This document shows positions 1 through 7,925 of a DNA stretch of 64,000 nt, one piece after another. A program made the position numbers and the translations under genes. The notes under the pieces were generated by a model that did no database searches, was not told where the DNA came from, and worked only from the letters and a program-made list of their open reading frames with translations. Numbering within the stretch: position 1 is the stretch's first letter; every line of letters begins with the position of its first letter. The DNA comes from Geothrix sp. 21YS21S-2 (GTDB taxonomy: Bacteria > Acidobacteriota > Holophagae > Holophagales > Holophagaceae): assembly GCF_030846775.1 (NCBI RefSeq), contig NZ_CP132910.1, positions 1,832,001 through 1,896,000 on the forward strand. Reading direction: 5' to 3'.

Positions 1-1
1 G

Positions 2-181
2 GCCCTCCGGAAGGTGGCCCACGACCTGCGGAACCCGCTCAACAGCATCCTCCTCATGGCCCAGCTCCTGGAGGAGACGGGCGGCTCGCCCGAAGCCGCC
101 AGGATCGCCAGGCGCATCCAGAAGCAGTGTTCGGAAATGAACGAACTGGTGGACAAAGCCCTGGAAAGAGTCCCTGATTAG
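2..181 (+). CDS. C-terminal end of a signalling protein finishing in a HisKA domain (5' partial)
   Basis: The window opens inside this gene, and the last 59 codons end at TAG 179-181. They form a histidine-kinase dimerisation/phosphoacceptor helix pair: the H-box reads KVAHDLRNPLNSILLMAQLL, with the acceptor His at codon 7, followed by a second helix rich in Ala, Arg and Glu. The protein stops there. A normal sensor kinase would continue with a HATPase_c domain of about 110 residues, and none follows. The next gene begins after a short gap on the same strand. It may be a phosphotransfer or regulatory protein that relies on another kinase, or a natural truncation. The upstream domains lie outside the window. 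Confidence 0.6.
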   Translation, partial: ALRKVAHDLRNPLNSILLMAQLLEETGGSPEAARIARRIQKQCSEMNELVDKALERVPD

Positions 182-256
182 TCATCCAATTAGAGGGTGC
201 CCGGCCTCGGGCATCATGGTATTCATGAGTATCCGCCTGGCATAGGAGTTTGGACC

Positions 257-1123
257 GTGAGTCATCCCTACACCCACTACGTTGAGGAATACGTCAAGCT
301 GCAGGAGGAGGCCCGCACCATGCCCCTGGGCGACCTGGCTCCCGCCCATGCGCCCAGGCTCATGGACAACGCTCCCCGGGTGCTGGTCTTCGCTCCCCAT
401 CCCGACGACGAGTCCATCACCGGAGCCCTGACCCTGCGCCTTCGCCGCGAGCTCAACTACCGCGTCTGCGTGGTGGCCGTGACCCAGGGCAGCCGGGTGG
501 ACCGGCAGGAAGCCCGTCTCCAGGAGATGTACGGAGCCTGCCACTTCCTGGGCTTCGAGCTCATCACCACCCGGCAGAACGGCCTCGCCAGCGTCAACCC
601 CAAGACCCGGGGCGGCAACCCCGACGGCTGGGCCACCTCGGTGGAGACCATCGCCCAGATCATCTCCTACCACCGCCCCTCCTTCATCGTGATCCCCCAC
701 GACCAGGACTGGAACAGCACCCACCTGGGCACCCACCACCTGGTGGTGGACGCCCTCAAGACCCTCGGACCGGCCTTCAAGTGCCGCATCGTCGAGACCG
801 AGTACTGGCATCCCATGGCGGATCCCAACCTCATGATCCAGTCCACCCCCGGGGAAGTGGCGGACCTGGTGGCGGCCACGTCCTTCCACAAGGGCGAAGT
901 TGTCCGCAACCCCTACCACCTCACCCTGCCCTCCTGGATGTCCGACAACGTCCGCCGGGGCGGCGAGATCGTGGGCGGCCAGGGCGAGGCCACGCCGGTC
1001 TGGAACTTCGCCTCCCTCTACCGCGTGCGGGACTGGGTGCGGGGCGGCTTCGAGACCTGCCTCAAGGCCGGGCGCATCATCCCCACCGGCGGCGACCTCG
1101 CGGCCGTGTTCAAGATCCAGTAG
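257..1123 (+). CDS. PIG-L family deacetylase (LmbE-like)
   Basis: Predicted zinc-dependent N-acetylglucosaminyl deacetylase-like enzyme of 288 residues. The family signature AHPDDE appears as FAPHPDDESITGAL near residue 40, and a second metal-ligand segment, HLGTHHLV, lies near residue 160. Family members deacetylate GlcNAc-type sugars on lipids, thiols or antibiotics; the substrate here is unknown. I place the start at GTG 257 because AGGAG at 244-248 sits 8 bases upstream. An in-frame GTG at 197 would add 20 residues but has no ribosome site. A terminator-like hairpin follows at 1144-1176. No neighbouring glycosyltransferase gives the substrate away. Confidence 0.82.
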   Translation: MSHPYTHYVEEYVKLQEEARTMPLGDLAPAHAPRLMDNAPRVLVFAPHPDDESITGALTLRLRRELNYRVCVVAVTQGSRVDRQEARLQEMYGACHFLGFELITTRQNGLASVNPKTRGGNPDGWATSVETIAQIISYHRPSFIVIPHDQDWNSTHLGTHHLVVDALKTLGPAFKCRIVETEYWHPMADPNLMIQSTPGEVADLVAATSFHKGEVVRNPYHLTLPSWMSDNVRRGGEIVGGQGEATPVWNFASLYRVRDWVRGGFETCLKAGRIIPTGGDLAAVFKIQ

Positions 1124-1143
1124 CAAGATTCGGATTGTGACCT

Positions 1144-1182
1144 CCCTCCGGAAGCCCGAAGCTGGGGTCCGGAGGGGGTTTT
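1144..1182 (+). terminator. Terminator-like hairpin that also carries the next gene's ribosome site
   Basis: CCCTCCGGA (1144-1152) pairs perfectly with TCCGGAGGG (1168-1176), and a TTTT run follows at 1179-1182, giving an intrinsic-terminator shape after the PIG-L gene. The 3' arm contains GGAGG (1171-1175), which sits 8 bases before ATG 1184 of the ada-like gene, so the hairpin would hide that ribosome site in read-through RNA. Confidence 0.6.
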
Positions 1183-1183
1183 C

Positions 1184-2017
1184 ATGTCCGAGAGCGATTT
1201 CGCGCGGTGCGCCAGGGCCATCCGGTTCCTCTGCGAGAGCGTCCAGGAGCAGCCCCGCCTGGCCGAGGTGGCCGCCCGGGCCGGGGTGAGCGAGTTCCAC
1301 TTCCAGCGGATGTTCCAGCAGTGGGCGGGCATCAGCCCCAAGCGGTTCCTCCAGTACCTGACCCTCCAGGAGGCCAAGGGGCTCCTCATGGAATCCCGCT
1401 CCCTGCTGGAGGCCAGCCTGGAGCTGGGGCTGTCCAGCCCCAGCCGCCTCCACGACCTGTTCCTGTCGCTGGAGTGCATGACGCCTGGGCAGTTCAAGGA
1501 GCGGGCCCGGGGCGTCCAGGTGGGCTGGACGGTCGTGCCCACGCCTTTCGGACCGGCCCTCCTGGCGGCCCTGGACGGACGCCTCTGCGGCCTTTCCTTC
1601 CTGGAGGGGGAGGACCCCGGCCCCGCGCTGGAGGAGCTGCGGGCCCGGTGGCCCCTGGCGGAATTCCGGCGCGAGGAGCTCGCTCCCCTGGCGGAGGCCC
1701 TGGGCGCGCGCTTCCGGGGCGAGCCGGGTCGGCCCCTCTCCCTGATGCTCCAGGGCTCTCCCTTCCAGCTCCGGGTGTGGGAGGCCCTGCTGGCCATTCC
1801 GGAGGGCCGGGTGCTTTCCTACGGCGACCTGGCCCGCACCCTGGGCGAGCCCGGCGCAAGCCGGGCGGTGGGGGCTGCCGTGGGCAGGAACCCCATCGCC
1901 TGGCTCATTCCGTGCCACCGCATCATCCAGGGCTCGGGGGCCCTCGGGGGCTACCACTGGGGCGCCGGGAGGAAGCGGGTGATCCTCGCGCTGGAAAGGG
2001 CGCGGATCAGCGCGTGA
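1184..2017 (+). CDS. AraC-type regulator fused to O6-methylguanine-DNA methyltransferase (Ada-like)
   Basis: A 277-residue fusion for repairing alkylated DNA. Residues 5-105 form an AraC helix-turn-helix domain (LAEVAARAGVSEFHFQRMFQ). Residues 115-275 form the suicide methyltransferase, with active-site Cys244 in IPCHRII and the preceding GRNPIAW stretch. The N-terminal zinc-binding Ada domain, whose Cys senses methylphosphotriesters in E. coli Ada, is absent, so it cannot be switched on by that route. It may regulate constitutively or respond through the second domain. ATG 1184 uses the GGAGG at 1171-1175. The end overlaps the convergent M4 protease gene by 11 bases. Confidence 0.85.
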   Translation: MSESDFARCARAIRFLCESVQEQPRLAEVAARAGVSEFHFQRMFQQWAGISPKRFLQYLTLQEAKGLLMESRSLLEASLELGLSSPSRLHDLFLSLECMTPGQFKERARGVQVGWTVVPTPFGPALLAALDGRLCGLSFLEGEDPGPALEELRARWPLAEFRREELAPLAEALGARFRGEPGRPLSLMLQGSPFQLRVWEALLAIPEGRVLSYGDLARTLGEPGASRAVGAAVGRNPIAWLIPCHRIIQGSGALGGYHWGAGRKRVILALERARISA

Positions 2018-4244
2018 GGGTGAGGGTGTAGCCGGCCGTGGTGGAGTAGGCCCGCTTGTAGCCGTTCACGAGGATGTAGTAGTTGACCGCGCTGGCGCCG
2101 GTGTTCTTGTAGGTGACGGACTCCGTGGACGAGCTGCCCGTGCTGCTGGCCAGCTTCGTGCCGGAGGCGTTGTACAGGTAGAGGTCGTAGTCCTTGGCGG
2201 GGCCGGTCATGTTGACGGTGAGCGTGGCGCCGGGGTTGACCGCGACCTTGAAGTAGTCGGCGTCGGTGGTCGTGCCCACGAAGCCCGTGATCTTCGTGAC
2301 GGCGTTGCCCACGGCGTTGGCGGTGGCGATGGTGCCGTTGCTCTCCACCTCGGCGTAGGTGGCCGAGCCGGAGGCGACGGTCACGGTTGCGGAGGCGGAC
2401 TTGCTGGTGTCGGCGGTGGAGGTGGCCGTCACGGTGTAGGTGCCGACGGTGGCGGGGGCCGTGTAGAGGCCGGCCGTCGTCACCGTTCCGCCCGTGCAGG
2501 TCCAGGTCACGGTGGTGGTGCTGCTGCCGCTCACGGCCGCGGTGAACTGCTGGGTCGCGCCGGGGGCCAGGGTGGCCGACCCGGGCGTCAGGACGACCGA
2601 GACGCCCGTGGAGGCCAGGGCGCCCACGTTGATGGCGCCGAAGGCGTTCTGCACGGCGGCATACTCGGCGCCGGCGGCGCCGTAGAGGTCCGAGGCCGCA
2701 TTGAGCGCGGCGGTGCGGGCCGCCGCATAGTTGGTGCTGGAGGTCATGTAGGATGTGAGGGCCTTGTACCAGATGCGGATGGCCTTCTCGGGGCCGATGC
2801 CGCTGAAGCCCGAGGGGGCGTAGGAGCTGTAGTAGTTGCTCGTGCTGGTGGCGCTGGCGCCCTGGCTCAGGAAGAAGAACATGCGGTTCGCGGGGCCCGA
2901 GCTGTAGTGCACGTCGAGGTTCTTGACCGTGGAGGACCAGGCGTTGGGGCTGGCGCCGTCCAGGCTGGGCTTGTACATGTAGCGCAGGGGGGTGGAGGAG
3001 AGCTGCTCGCCCACGGTCCAGCAGCCGTCGGTGTTGGCCACCGTGGCGGGCATGGAGAAGCCGTTGCGGGCGTAGAGCTCGACCATGTTGCCGAACATGT
3101 CGGAGTTGGCCTCGTTCAGGCCGCCGGACTCGCCGGAGTAGGTGAGGTTCGCTGTTGCGGCGCACACGCCGTGGCTCATCTCGTGGCCGGCCACGTCGGG
3201 GGCCTCGAGGCTCTTGAAGGAGCTGCCGTCGCCGTACGTCATGCAGAAGCACGTGTCGTCCCAGAAGGCGTTGTCGTAGCTCTTGCTGTAGTGCACGCGG
3301 CTGTAGGTGGCCTTGCCGGCCCCGTCGATGCCGTTGCGGCCCAGCAGGTTCTTGTAGAAGTCGTAGGTGATCCCCACGCCGTAGTGGGCGTCCACCGCCG
3401 CGGTCTGGCCCGTGGCGCCGGTGGTGGAGGTGGTCGAGCCGGTGTAGTTCGTGCCGTCGCCCCAGGCGTTGTCGGCGTCGGTGTAGAGGGTGCCGGTGCC
3501 GCTGGTGGCGTGGTTCAGGTTGTAGGTGGCGATGTTCATGCCGCGGACGGTGTCCTTGAGTTCGTAGGAGGCGCCGTTGAGGTTCGTGTTCAGGGACACG
3601 GTGCCGCTGAACTGGGACTGGCCCGAACCGACGGCGGCGGTGGTGTGAAGGTCGTCCCAGGCGTCCAGGATCGCGCCGGTGTGGGCGTCCACGAGGTAGT
3701 CGGTGTCCTTCGTCTCGCCCTCGTTGCGAAGCGAGGTGTGCACGTGGTAGGCCAGGACGTGGCGGAGGACCTGCTCCTCGAAGTCCTCGGCGTTGGCGGC
3801 CCGGGCGCGGCCCGCCTTGGCGGCGAGCGCCTTGACGGGGTAGACCACCAGCCTGGCGGTGGGGGCCTCGGCGTAGGCGCCGGCAGGGGCGAGATGCCCG
3901 TGGGCCACGGCCACGGCCTCGGCCGGAGCGAGGTTGGGCTGGACGTTGATGGCGATGTGGCGCACCAGATGGTCGGTGATGGGGCGCTGGAGCCCGGAGG
4001 CCTCGGTGTGGGTGATCGCCATGCCGCCGAACACCGGGATGCCCTGGTAGTGCTGCTGGAAGCGCGCATGGGTCCGGCCCGCCTCGTCCTTGATGGCGTT
4101 GCGCTGGGAGAAGGTGTGCTGTCCGTCGAGTCCCAGGGCGCCGCGCAGGTCCGTCAGGTGGCTGAGCGGGGTCACCTGGCCGAAAGCCGGGGCGACGACC
4201 AGGGCGAGGGTGAGGAGGGTGAAGGTACGACGGCTCGAGGCCAT
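2007..4244 (-). CDS. Secreted thermolysin-like M4 metalloprotease with Ig-like and PPC domains
   Basis: A 745-residue exported neutral protease. In order: Sec signal peptide (1-22), FTP and PepSY inhibitory propeptide (about 35-195), and an M4 catalytic domain (about 200-540). The zinc site is HEMSH near residue 354, followed by the third ligand in GLNEANSDM. Next comes a bacterial Ig-like domain (about 545-635), then a pre-peptidase C-terminal PPC domain (about 640-745) with the typical AEVESNGTIATANAV and DYDLYLYNASGTKL segments. PPC and propeptide are normally removed during secretion and maturation. An AGGGAG ribosome site precedes ATG 4244. Probably a nutritional protease that supplies amino acids. 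Confidence 0.93.
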   Translation of the reverse strand: MASSRRTFTLLTLALVVAPAFGQVTPLSHLTDLRGALGLDGQHTFSQRNAIKDEAGRTHARFQQHYQGIPVFGGMAITHTEASGLQRPITDHLVRHIAINVQPNLAPAEAVAVAHGHLAPAGAYAEAPTARLVVYPVKALAAKAGRARAANAEDFEEQVLRHVLAYHVHTSLRNEGETKDTDYLVDAHTGAILDAWDDLHTTAAVGSGQSQFSGTVSLNTNLNGASYELKDTVRGMNIATYNLNHATSGTGTLYTDADNAWGDGTNYTGSTTSTTGATGQTAAVDAHYGVGITYDFYKNLLGRNGIDGAGKATYSRVHYSKSYDNAFWDDTCFCMTYGDGSSFKSLEAPDVAGHEMSHGVCAATANLTYSGESGGLNEANSDMFGNMVELYARNGFSMPATVANTDGCWTVGEQLSSTPLRYMYKPSLDGASPNAWSSTVKNLDVHYSSGPANRMFFFLSQGASATSTSNYYSSYAPSGFSGIGPEKAIRIWYKALTSYMTSSTNYAAARTAALNAASDLYGAAGAEYAAVQNAFGAINVGALASTGVSVVLTPGSATLAPGATQQFTAAVSGSSTTTVTWTCTGGTVTTAGLYTAPATVGTYTVTATSTADTSKSASATVTVASGSATYAEVESNGTIATANAVGNAVTKITGFVGTTTDADYFKVAVNPGATLTVNMTGPAKDYDLYLYNASGTKLASSTGSSSTESVTYKNTGASAVNYYILVNGYKRAYSTTAGYTLTLTR

Positions 4245-4532
4245 ACGGTGCTCCCTTGCGGATGGGTTGGAAGGATCCAGAAGCTACGGGTCATGCGGCC
4301 GAAGGCGTGGAGGGCCTGCGGCGCATGGGTTCTGGACGGTGGGGGTGTGACCTGAAAGGATCATCAGGGAATCCCCTGCGCACGGGGTGTTAATTAATGT
4401 GAAATCCCGATTGGCGACCTACACATATTTAATTGTAAATGAACGAGATAGAACGCTGGATGAGTACCTCGCGTTGTGTGATACTGCCTCGGAACCCGAT
4501 GCATTCGACTCTTCCTTTTCCCGGGAAACCCA
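4245..4532. promoter_or_regulatory. Divergent promoter region between the M4 protease and the DUF1573-like gene
   Basis: 288 bases serving two divergent genes. A conspicuously AT-rich patch (about 4388-4440) stands out against the GC-rich background and contains TTAATTAA at 4390-4397. It most likely holds the promoters. I could not pick convincing -35 boxes, and I see no RNA gene here. Confidence 0.35.
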
Positions 4533-5543
4533 ATGTTCATGCGCCTCCTCTCCCTCATCGCCCTCGCCGCCCCGCTGCCGGCGCAGGCCCCGGCCCGCCT
4601 CGACGTGAAGCCCGCGGGCCGCGTGCTGCTGGGCAGCACCGGTCCACGCGAGACCCGGACCGTCGCCTACACCTTCACCAACGTCAGCGCCCGGCCCATC
4701 GCGCTCCGCCTCGGGGACCTCTCCCCCGGCGTCACGGTGCGCGGACCGGCCCTGGAGGGTCCCTTCGCGCCCGGCCAGAGCCTCGGGCTGACCCTGACGG
4801 TGGACCCCACGGGATTCGTGGGACCCCAGGCCCGCAACGTGCGGCTCCTCACCGACGATCCCCTGCAGGGCGAATACCGTCTCCCGGTGGCCCTGGACGT
4901 GCGCGCGGACCTGACCGTCGACGCGCAGCGCAGGAGCCTGGGCATCGTCGCCCCGCACGAGAGCCCCCAGGCCGTCTTCGCCTTCACCCGCGAGACGGGC
5001 CAGCCCACCGCCCTGCGCCTCGCGGGCGGGATCGCGCCCTACCTGGATGCGGAAGTTGTGCCCGGATCACCGACGTCGCGGCTTCTGGTGACCCTGCGGC
5101 CCGCGCGGGTCCCGCCCGGGGCCACCCTGGGCCTGGAGACCCTGCAGGTGGAGACGAGCGCACCCATGCAGCCCGCCTTCACCCTCTACCTGGACTGGAA
5201 GCTCCACCACCCCGTCGAGGCGGTCCCCAGCCGCGTGGTCTTCCTCGACCCCGCGGCGCCCGCCCAGGAGCTCCTCCTGAAGGCGCGGGACGGCAAGGCC
5301 TTCCTCGTCGAGGACGCGAAGGTGGAAGGGGGCGGCTTCACCCTGGGCCCCCTCCCCGGCGCCGCTCCGGAGCAGTCCCTCGCCATCCGCCGCACGGCCA
5401 CGTCCGTCGCCAGGGCCCTCCTGGTGCTCCGGTTCAAGGGCCAGGACGCGCCCCTGCGGGTGCCCCTCTCCTACCTCCCTAGCTCGACGCCGCAAGCTCC
5501 CCCTGCAGCATCCCCTTCAGCAGGTCCACCACCGCGCCCGTGA
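4533..5543 (+). CDS. Exported DUF1573-like Ig-fold protein
   Basis: A 336-residue protein with a short signal peptide (cleavage probably after LPAQA near residue 18). It is followed by two to three Ig-like beta domains of the DUF1573/ASH type: TRTVAYTFTNVSARPIALR near residue 42 resembles the conserved opening strand pair. These domains are common in outer-envelope proteins of Bacteroidota and Acidobacteriota and have no known enzymatic role. It starts at ATG 4533, with ATG 4539 as an alternative and no clear ribosome site. The last 65 bases, encoding a Pro/Ser/Ala-rich tail, overlap the convergent TetR gene, so this low-complexity tail may be a by-product of a lost stop codon. Confidence 0.6.
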   Translation: MFMRLLSLIALAAPLPAQAPARLDVKPAGRVLLGSTGPRETRTVAYTFTNVSARPIALRLGDLSPGVTVRGPALEGPFAPGQSLGLTLTVDPTGFVGPQARNVRLLTDDPLQGEYRLPVALDVRADLTVDAQRRSLGIVAPHESPQAVFAFTRETGQPTALRLAGGIAPYLDAEVVPGSPTSRLLVTLRPARVPPGATLGLETLQVETSAPMQPAFTLYLDWKLHHPVEAVPSRVVFLDPAAPAQELLLKARDGKAFLVEDAKVEGGGFTLGPLPGAAPEQSLAIRRTATSVARALLVLRFKGQDAPLRVPLSYLPSSTPQAPPAASPSAGPPPRP

Positions 5544-6138
5544 AGATGCCCTCGAAGGTGAAGTCGAACACGTGGAGTCCTGGGTCCTCCAGGGCCTCGG
5601 CCACCGACGGGGGCCGCCCTGACATGAGCTGGGAACCTACCACCAGGCCGTAGAAGCGCAGCAGGAACTGGGCTCCCCTGCCCGGAGCCAGGTCCGGGAT
5701 GGCCCGCTCGAGGCTGGCGCCCACGCGGGTCACGCCGTCCTGGAGGAACCTCGCGAAGGCCAGGGCCTCCTCCCGGGGCACGTTCTGCTCGAGGACGCCG
5801 TGGACCAGGGCCTGGAGGCTGGGCAGCAGGGGCCGGTCCAGGAGCTCGCGCACGAGGCCCGCGGCGACCCGCTCGGGATCCTCGCCGCGGGGCGTGGCCT
5901 CCAGGCGCAGCGCCGCGCCCTGGAACCACCCGCCCATCTCCGCCTTGAGCACCGCCAGGAAGAGCGACTCCTTGGTGGGGAAGTAGAGGTAGAGCGTGCC
6001 CTTGCCCATGCCCAGGCGCCGGGCCAGATCGGCCATGCGCAGGTCCTGGTAGCGGCAGACGCTGAACAGCTGGGCCGCGGCGGCAAGGATGGCCTTGCGC
6101 CGGAGCTCCTTCTCTTCAGGTCGGTAGGCACGCCGCAT
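5479..6138 (-). CDS. TetR/AcrR family regulator, probable fadL regulator
   Basis: A 219-residue repressor-type protein. The N-terminal helix-turn-helix spans residues 12-60, with the classic RMADLARRLGMGKGTLYLYF signature. The ligand-binding C-terminal half is variable and not diagnostic. It is divergent from the FadL-type porin gene. A near-perfect palindrome (6162-6174) lies 24 bases upstream of its ATG, in the shared promoter region, so autoregulation and control of the porin by an acyl-CoA or other hydrophobic ligand is a reasonable inference. The 3' end overlaps the DUF1573-like gene by 65 bases. Confidence 0.88.
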   Translation of the reverse strand: MRRAYRPEEKELRRKAILAAAAQLFSVCRYQDLRMADLARRLGMGKGTLYLYFPTKESLFLAVLKAEMGGWFQGAALRLEATPRGEDPERVAAGLVRELLDRPLLPSLQALVHGVLEQNVPREEALAFARFLQDGVTRVGASLERAIPDLAPGRGAQFLLRFYGLVVGSQLMSGRPPSVAEALEDPGLHVFDFTFEGIFTGAVVDLLKGMLQGELAASS

Positions 6139-6161
6139 CGGAACCTCGCCTTTGATGATAC

Positions 6162-6174
6162 TGACCCGGGGTCA
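6162..6174. promoter_or_regulatory. Palindromic operator candidate for the TetR regulator
   Basis: TGACCCGGGGTCA is a perfect 6-base inverted repeat around one central G. It lies between the divergent tetR (ATG 6138) and fadL (ATG 6302) genes, the usual place for a TetR-family operator. Assignment is by position and symmetry only. Confidence 0.5.
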
Positions 6175-6301
6175 TTTAAGTTGCGTTCCAAATGGATTAA
6201 AAAGGCGCCCCGCTCCTTCCGGTTTGATAAGGTTGACGACTCTGCATGCCAGTTCGGCAAAAAGCGTGAAACCGCGCAGCAATGACCAAGGAGCATCAAG
6301 C

Positions 6302-7786
6302 ATGTCCAACAATTCCCGCGTTTCTCTGTCCGCTTCAGCGGTGGCCCTCCTGCTCGTGGCGGCCGCGCCCCACGCCATGGCCTCCGGATTCCAGCTGAGG
6401 GAACAGGGTGCCAGCGGCCAGGGCCTGTCCTACGCCGGCATCAGCGCCGGCAGCACCGACATCAGCGGCATGTTCTTCAATCCCGCCGTGCTCAACCGCT
6501 TCGAAGGCACCCAGATCCAGGTGGGCTTCACCAACATCCTGCCCTCCACCAAGTTCAGCAACGGCGCCGCCAGCAGGGCCGCGATCCCCGCCGCCTCGCC
6601 CTTCAGCGCGATCACCGGTTCCGCCTCCACGGGCAACGCCGCCCTGAGCGCGGTCACGCCCACGATCTACGCCATGTGGTCCCTGCGCCCCGACCTGAAG
6701 GTGGGCTTCTCGGTGAACGTGCCCTACGGGCTCACCACCCAGTACGACGACAACTGGATCGGGCGCTACCACGCCCTGCGCAGCCACCTGGAGACCATGG
6801 ACATCACCCCCACCGTGGCCTACCGCTTCAACGAGAAGTGGAGCGGCGGCGTCTCCTTCGTGGCCCGCAAGGCCAAGGCGGAGCTGAGCCAGGCCGTGGA
6901 CTTCGGCTACGAGGCCTACATGGGCGTCGCCCAGCTGGCCCCCGCAGGCATCACCAACACCAACCCGCTCACCGGCGGCCCCGTGGTCTACCCCGGCGCC
7001 GCGGACGGCAAGGTCTCGGTGACGGGCGATTCCTGGGGCTACGGCTTCAAGGCCGGCCTGCTCTTCGAGCCCACCAAGGCCCTGAGCGTGGGCATGGGCT
7101 ACCAGTCCGCCATCAAGGAGAACATCAAGGGCGACGCCACCTTCTCGATCCCGCCCACCGTCGCCCTGGGCCTGGCCGGGCTCTACCAGATCAACCCCGG
7201 CGCCGCCAGGAAGCCCTACCTGGACGGCCTGGCCGCGGCCTTCACCGCCGGCACCGCCAGCGGCCCCGTCACCGCCGAGCTGAACCTCCCGGCCGTGATC
7301 ACCTTCGGCCTGAACTACCAGGTGTCGCCCACCGTCACTTTGAGCGCCGAAGTGGAGCGCACCCAGTGGTCGAAGTTCCAGGAGCTGCGCCTGAAGTTCA
7401 GCAACCCCGCCACCCAGGCCGACAACATCACCGCCGAGAACTGGAAGGACAGCACCTTCGTCTCCGCGGGCGCCACCATCCGCCCCGGCAACGGCTGGGC
7501 CTTCCGGGTGGGCCTGGCCGTGGATTCGGCCCCCGTGGACGACACCTACCGCACCCCCCGAATCCCCGACGCCGACCGCACCTGGATCTCCGGCGGCGCG
7601 AGCTACCAGTTCAGCAAGGGCTTCGGGATGGACTTCGGCTACACCCACATCATCGCCAAGGACTCCACCGTCAACCTGAAGGGCGGCACCAACCCCCTGT
7701 CCTCGGACTACATCAAGGGGAACCTCTCCGGCACCTTCAAGAACGCCATCGACATCTGGGCGCTGCAGGCCCGCTGGTCGTTCTAG
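6302..7786 (+). CDS. fadL: FadL/OmpP1/TodX family outer-membrane transporter
   Basis: A 494-residue outer-membrane beta-barrel for uptake of long-chain fatty acids or other hydrophobic compounds. It has a clear signal peptide (to about residue 27, AAPHAMAS), then the mature start GFQLREQGASGQGLSYAG. This matches the FadL N-terminal hatch region, including the NPA-like stretch MFFNPAVL. The protein ends in Trp-Ser-Phe, the terminal aromatic expected for BAM recognition. ATG 6302 is preceded by AAGGAG (6288-6293) at 8 bases, so the longer frame upstream is not used. A strong hairpin ends the gene. The divergent TetR gene suggests substrate-responsive expression. Confidence 0.92.
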   Translation: MSNNSRVSLSASAVALLLVAAAPHAMASGFQLREQGASGQGLSYAGISAGSTDISGMFFNPAVLNRFEGTQIQVGFTNILPSTKFSNGAASRAAIPAASPFSAITGSASTGNAALSAVTPTIYAMWSLRPDLKVGFSVNVPYGLTTQYDDNWIGRYHALRSHLETMDITPTVAYRFNEKWSGGVSFVARKAKAELSQAVDFGYEAYMGVAQLAPAGITNTNPLTGGPVVYPGAADGKVSVTGDSWGYGFKAGLLFEPTKALSVGMGYQSAIKENIKGDATFSIPPTVALGLAGLYQINPGAARKPYLDGLAAAFTAGTASGPVTAELNLPAVITFGLNYQVSPTVTLSAEVERTQWSKFQELRLKFSNPATQADNITAENWKDSTFVSAGATIRPGNGWAFRVGLAVDSAPVDDTYRTPRIPDADRTWISGGASYQFSKGFGMDFGYTHIIAKDSTVNLKGGTNPLSSDYIKGNLSGTFKNAIDIWALQARWSF

Positions 7787-7800
7787 ACCGCCTCCAGCAA

Positions 7801-7840
7801 CCTTCCCCGCCTTCCGGCTCCCGCCGGAGGGCGGGGAAGG
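7801..7840 (+). terminator. Long hairpin after fadL
   Basis: CCTTCCCCGCCTTCCGGC (7801-7818) pairs with 7823-7840 around a TCCC loop: an 18-base stem with a single G-U pair. No T-tract follows immediately, so it may act as an mRNA 3'-end stabiliser or with Rho as well as a terminator. It lies just 5' of the aconitase promoter. Confidence 0.7.
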
Positions 7841-7843
7841 CGC

Positions 7844-7881
7844 TATAAAATGACCTTTAGATCTTCAATGCTGCCAGCATT
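7844..7881 (+). promoter_or_regulatory. acnB promoter with a 15-base palindrome
   Basis: TATAAA (7844-7849) looks like a -10 box. AATGCTG-C-CAGCATT (7867-7881) is a perfect 7-base inverted repeat around one base, placed where the transcript would begin, with TTTTTT shortly after (7887-7892). It is either an operator covering the start of acnB transcription or a small terminator hairpin serving fadL. Confidence 0.45.
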
Positions 7882-7925
7882 AGATGTTTTTTCACTTGGG
7901 CGCTATCTTTGAAGCCGGAGGTCCC

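Noticed and set aside
182-1957. Long minus-strand open frame opposite the PIG-L and ada-like genes
   Set aside because: Shadow of two recognisable sense genes; the product has no family signature and skewed composition.
4387-4608. Short plus-strand open frame ahead of the DUF1573-like gene
   Set aside because: No ribosome site, overlaps the signal peptide of the better-supported gene in another frame, and the product ends in low-complexity Ser/Pro sequence.
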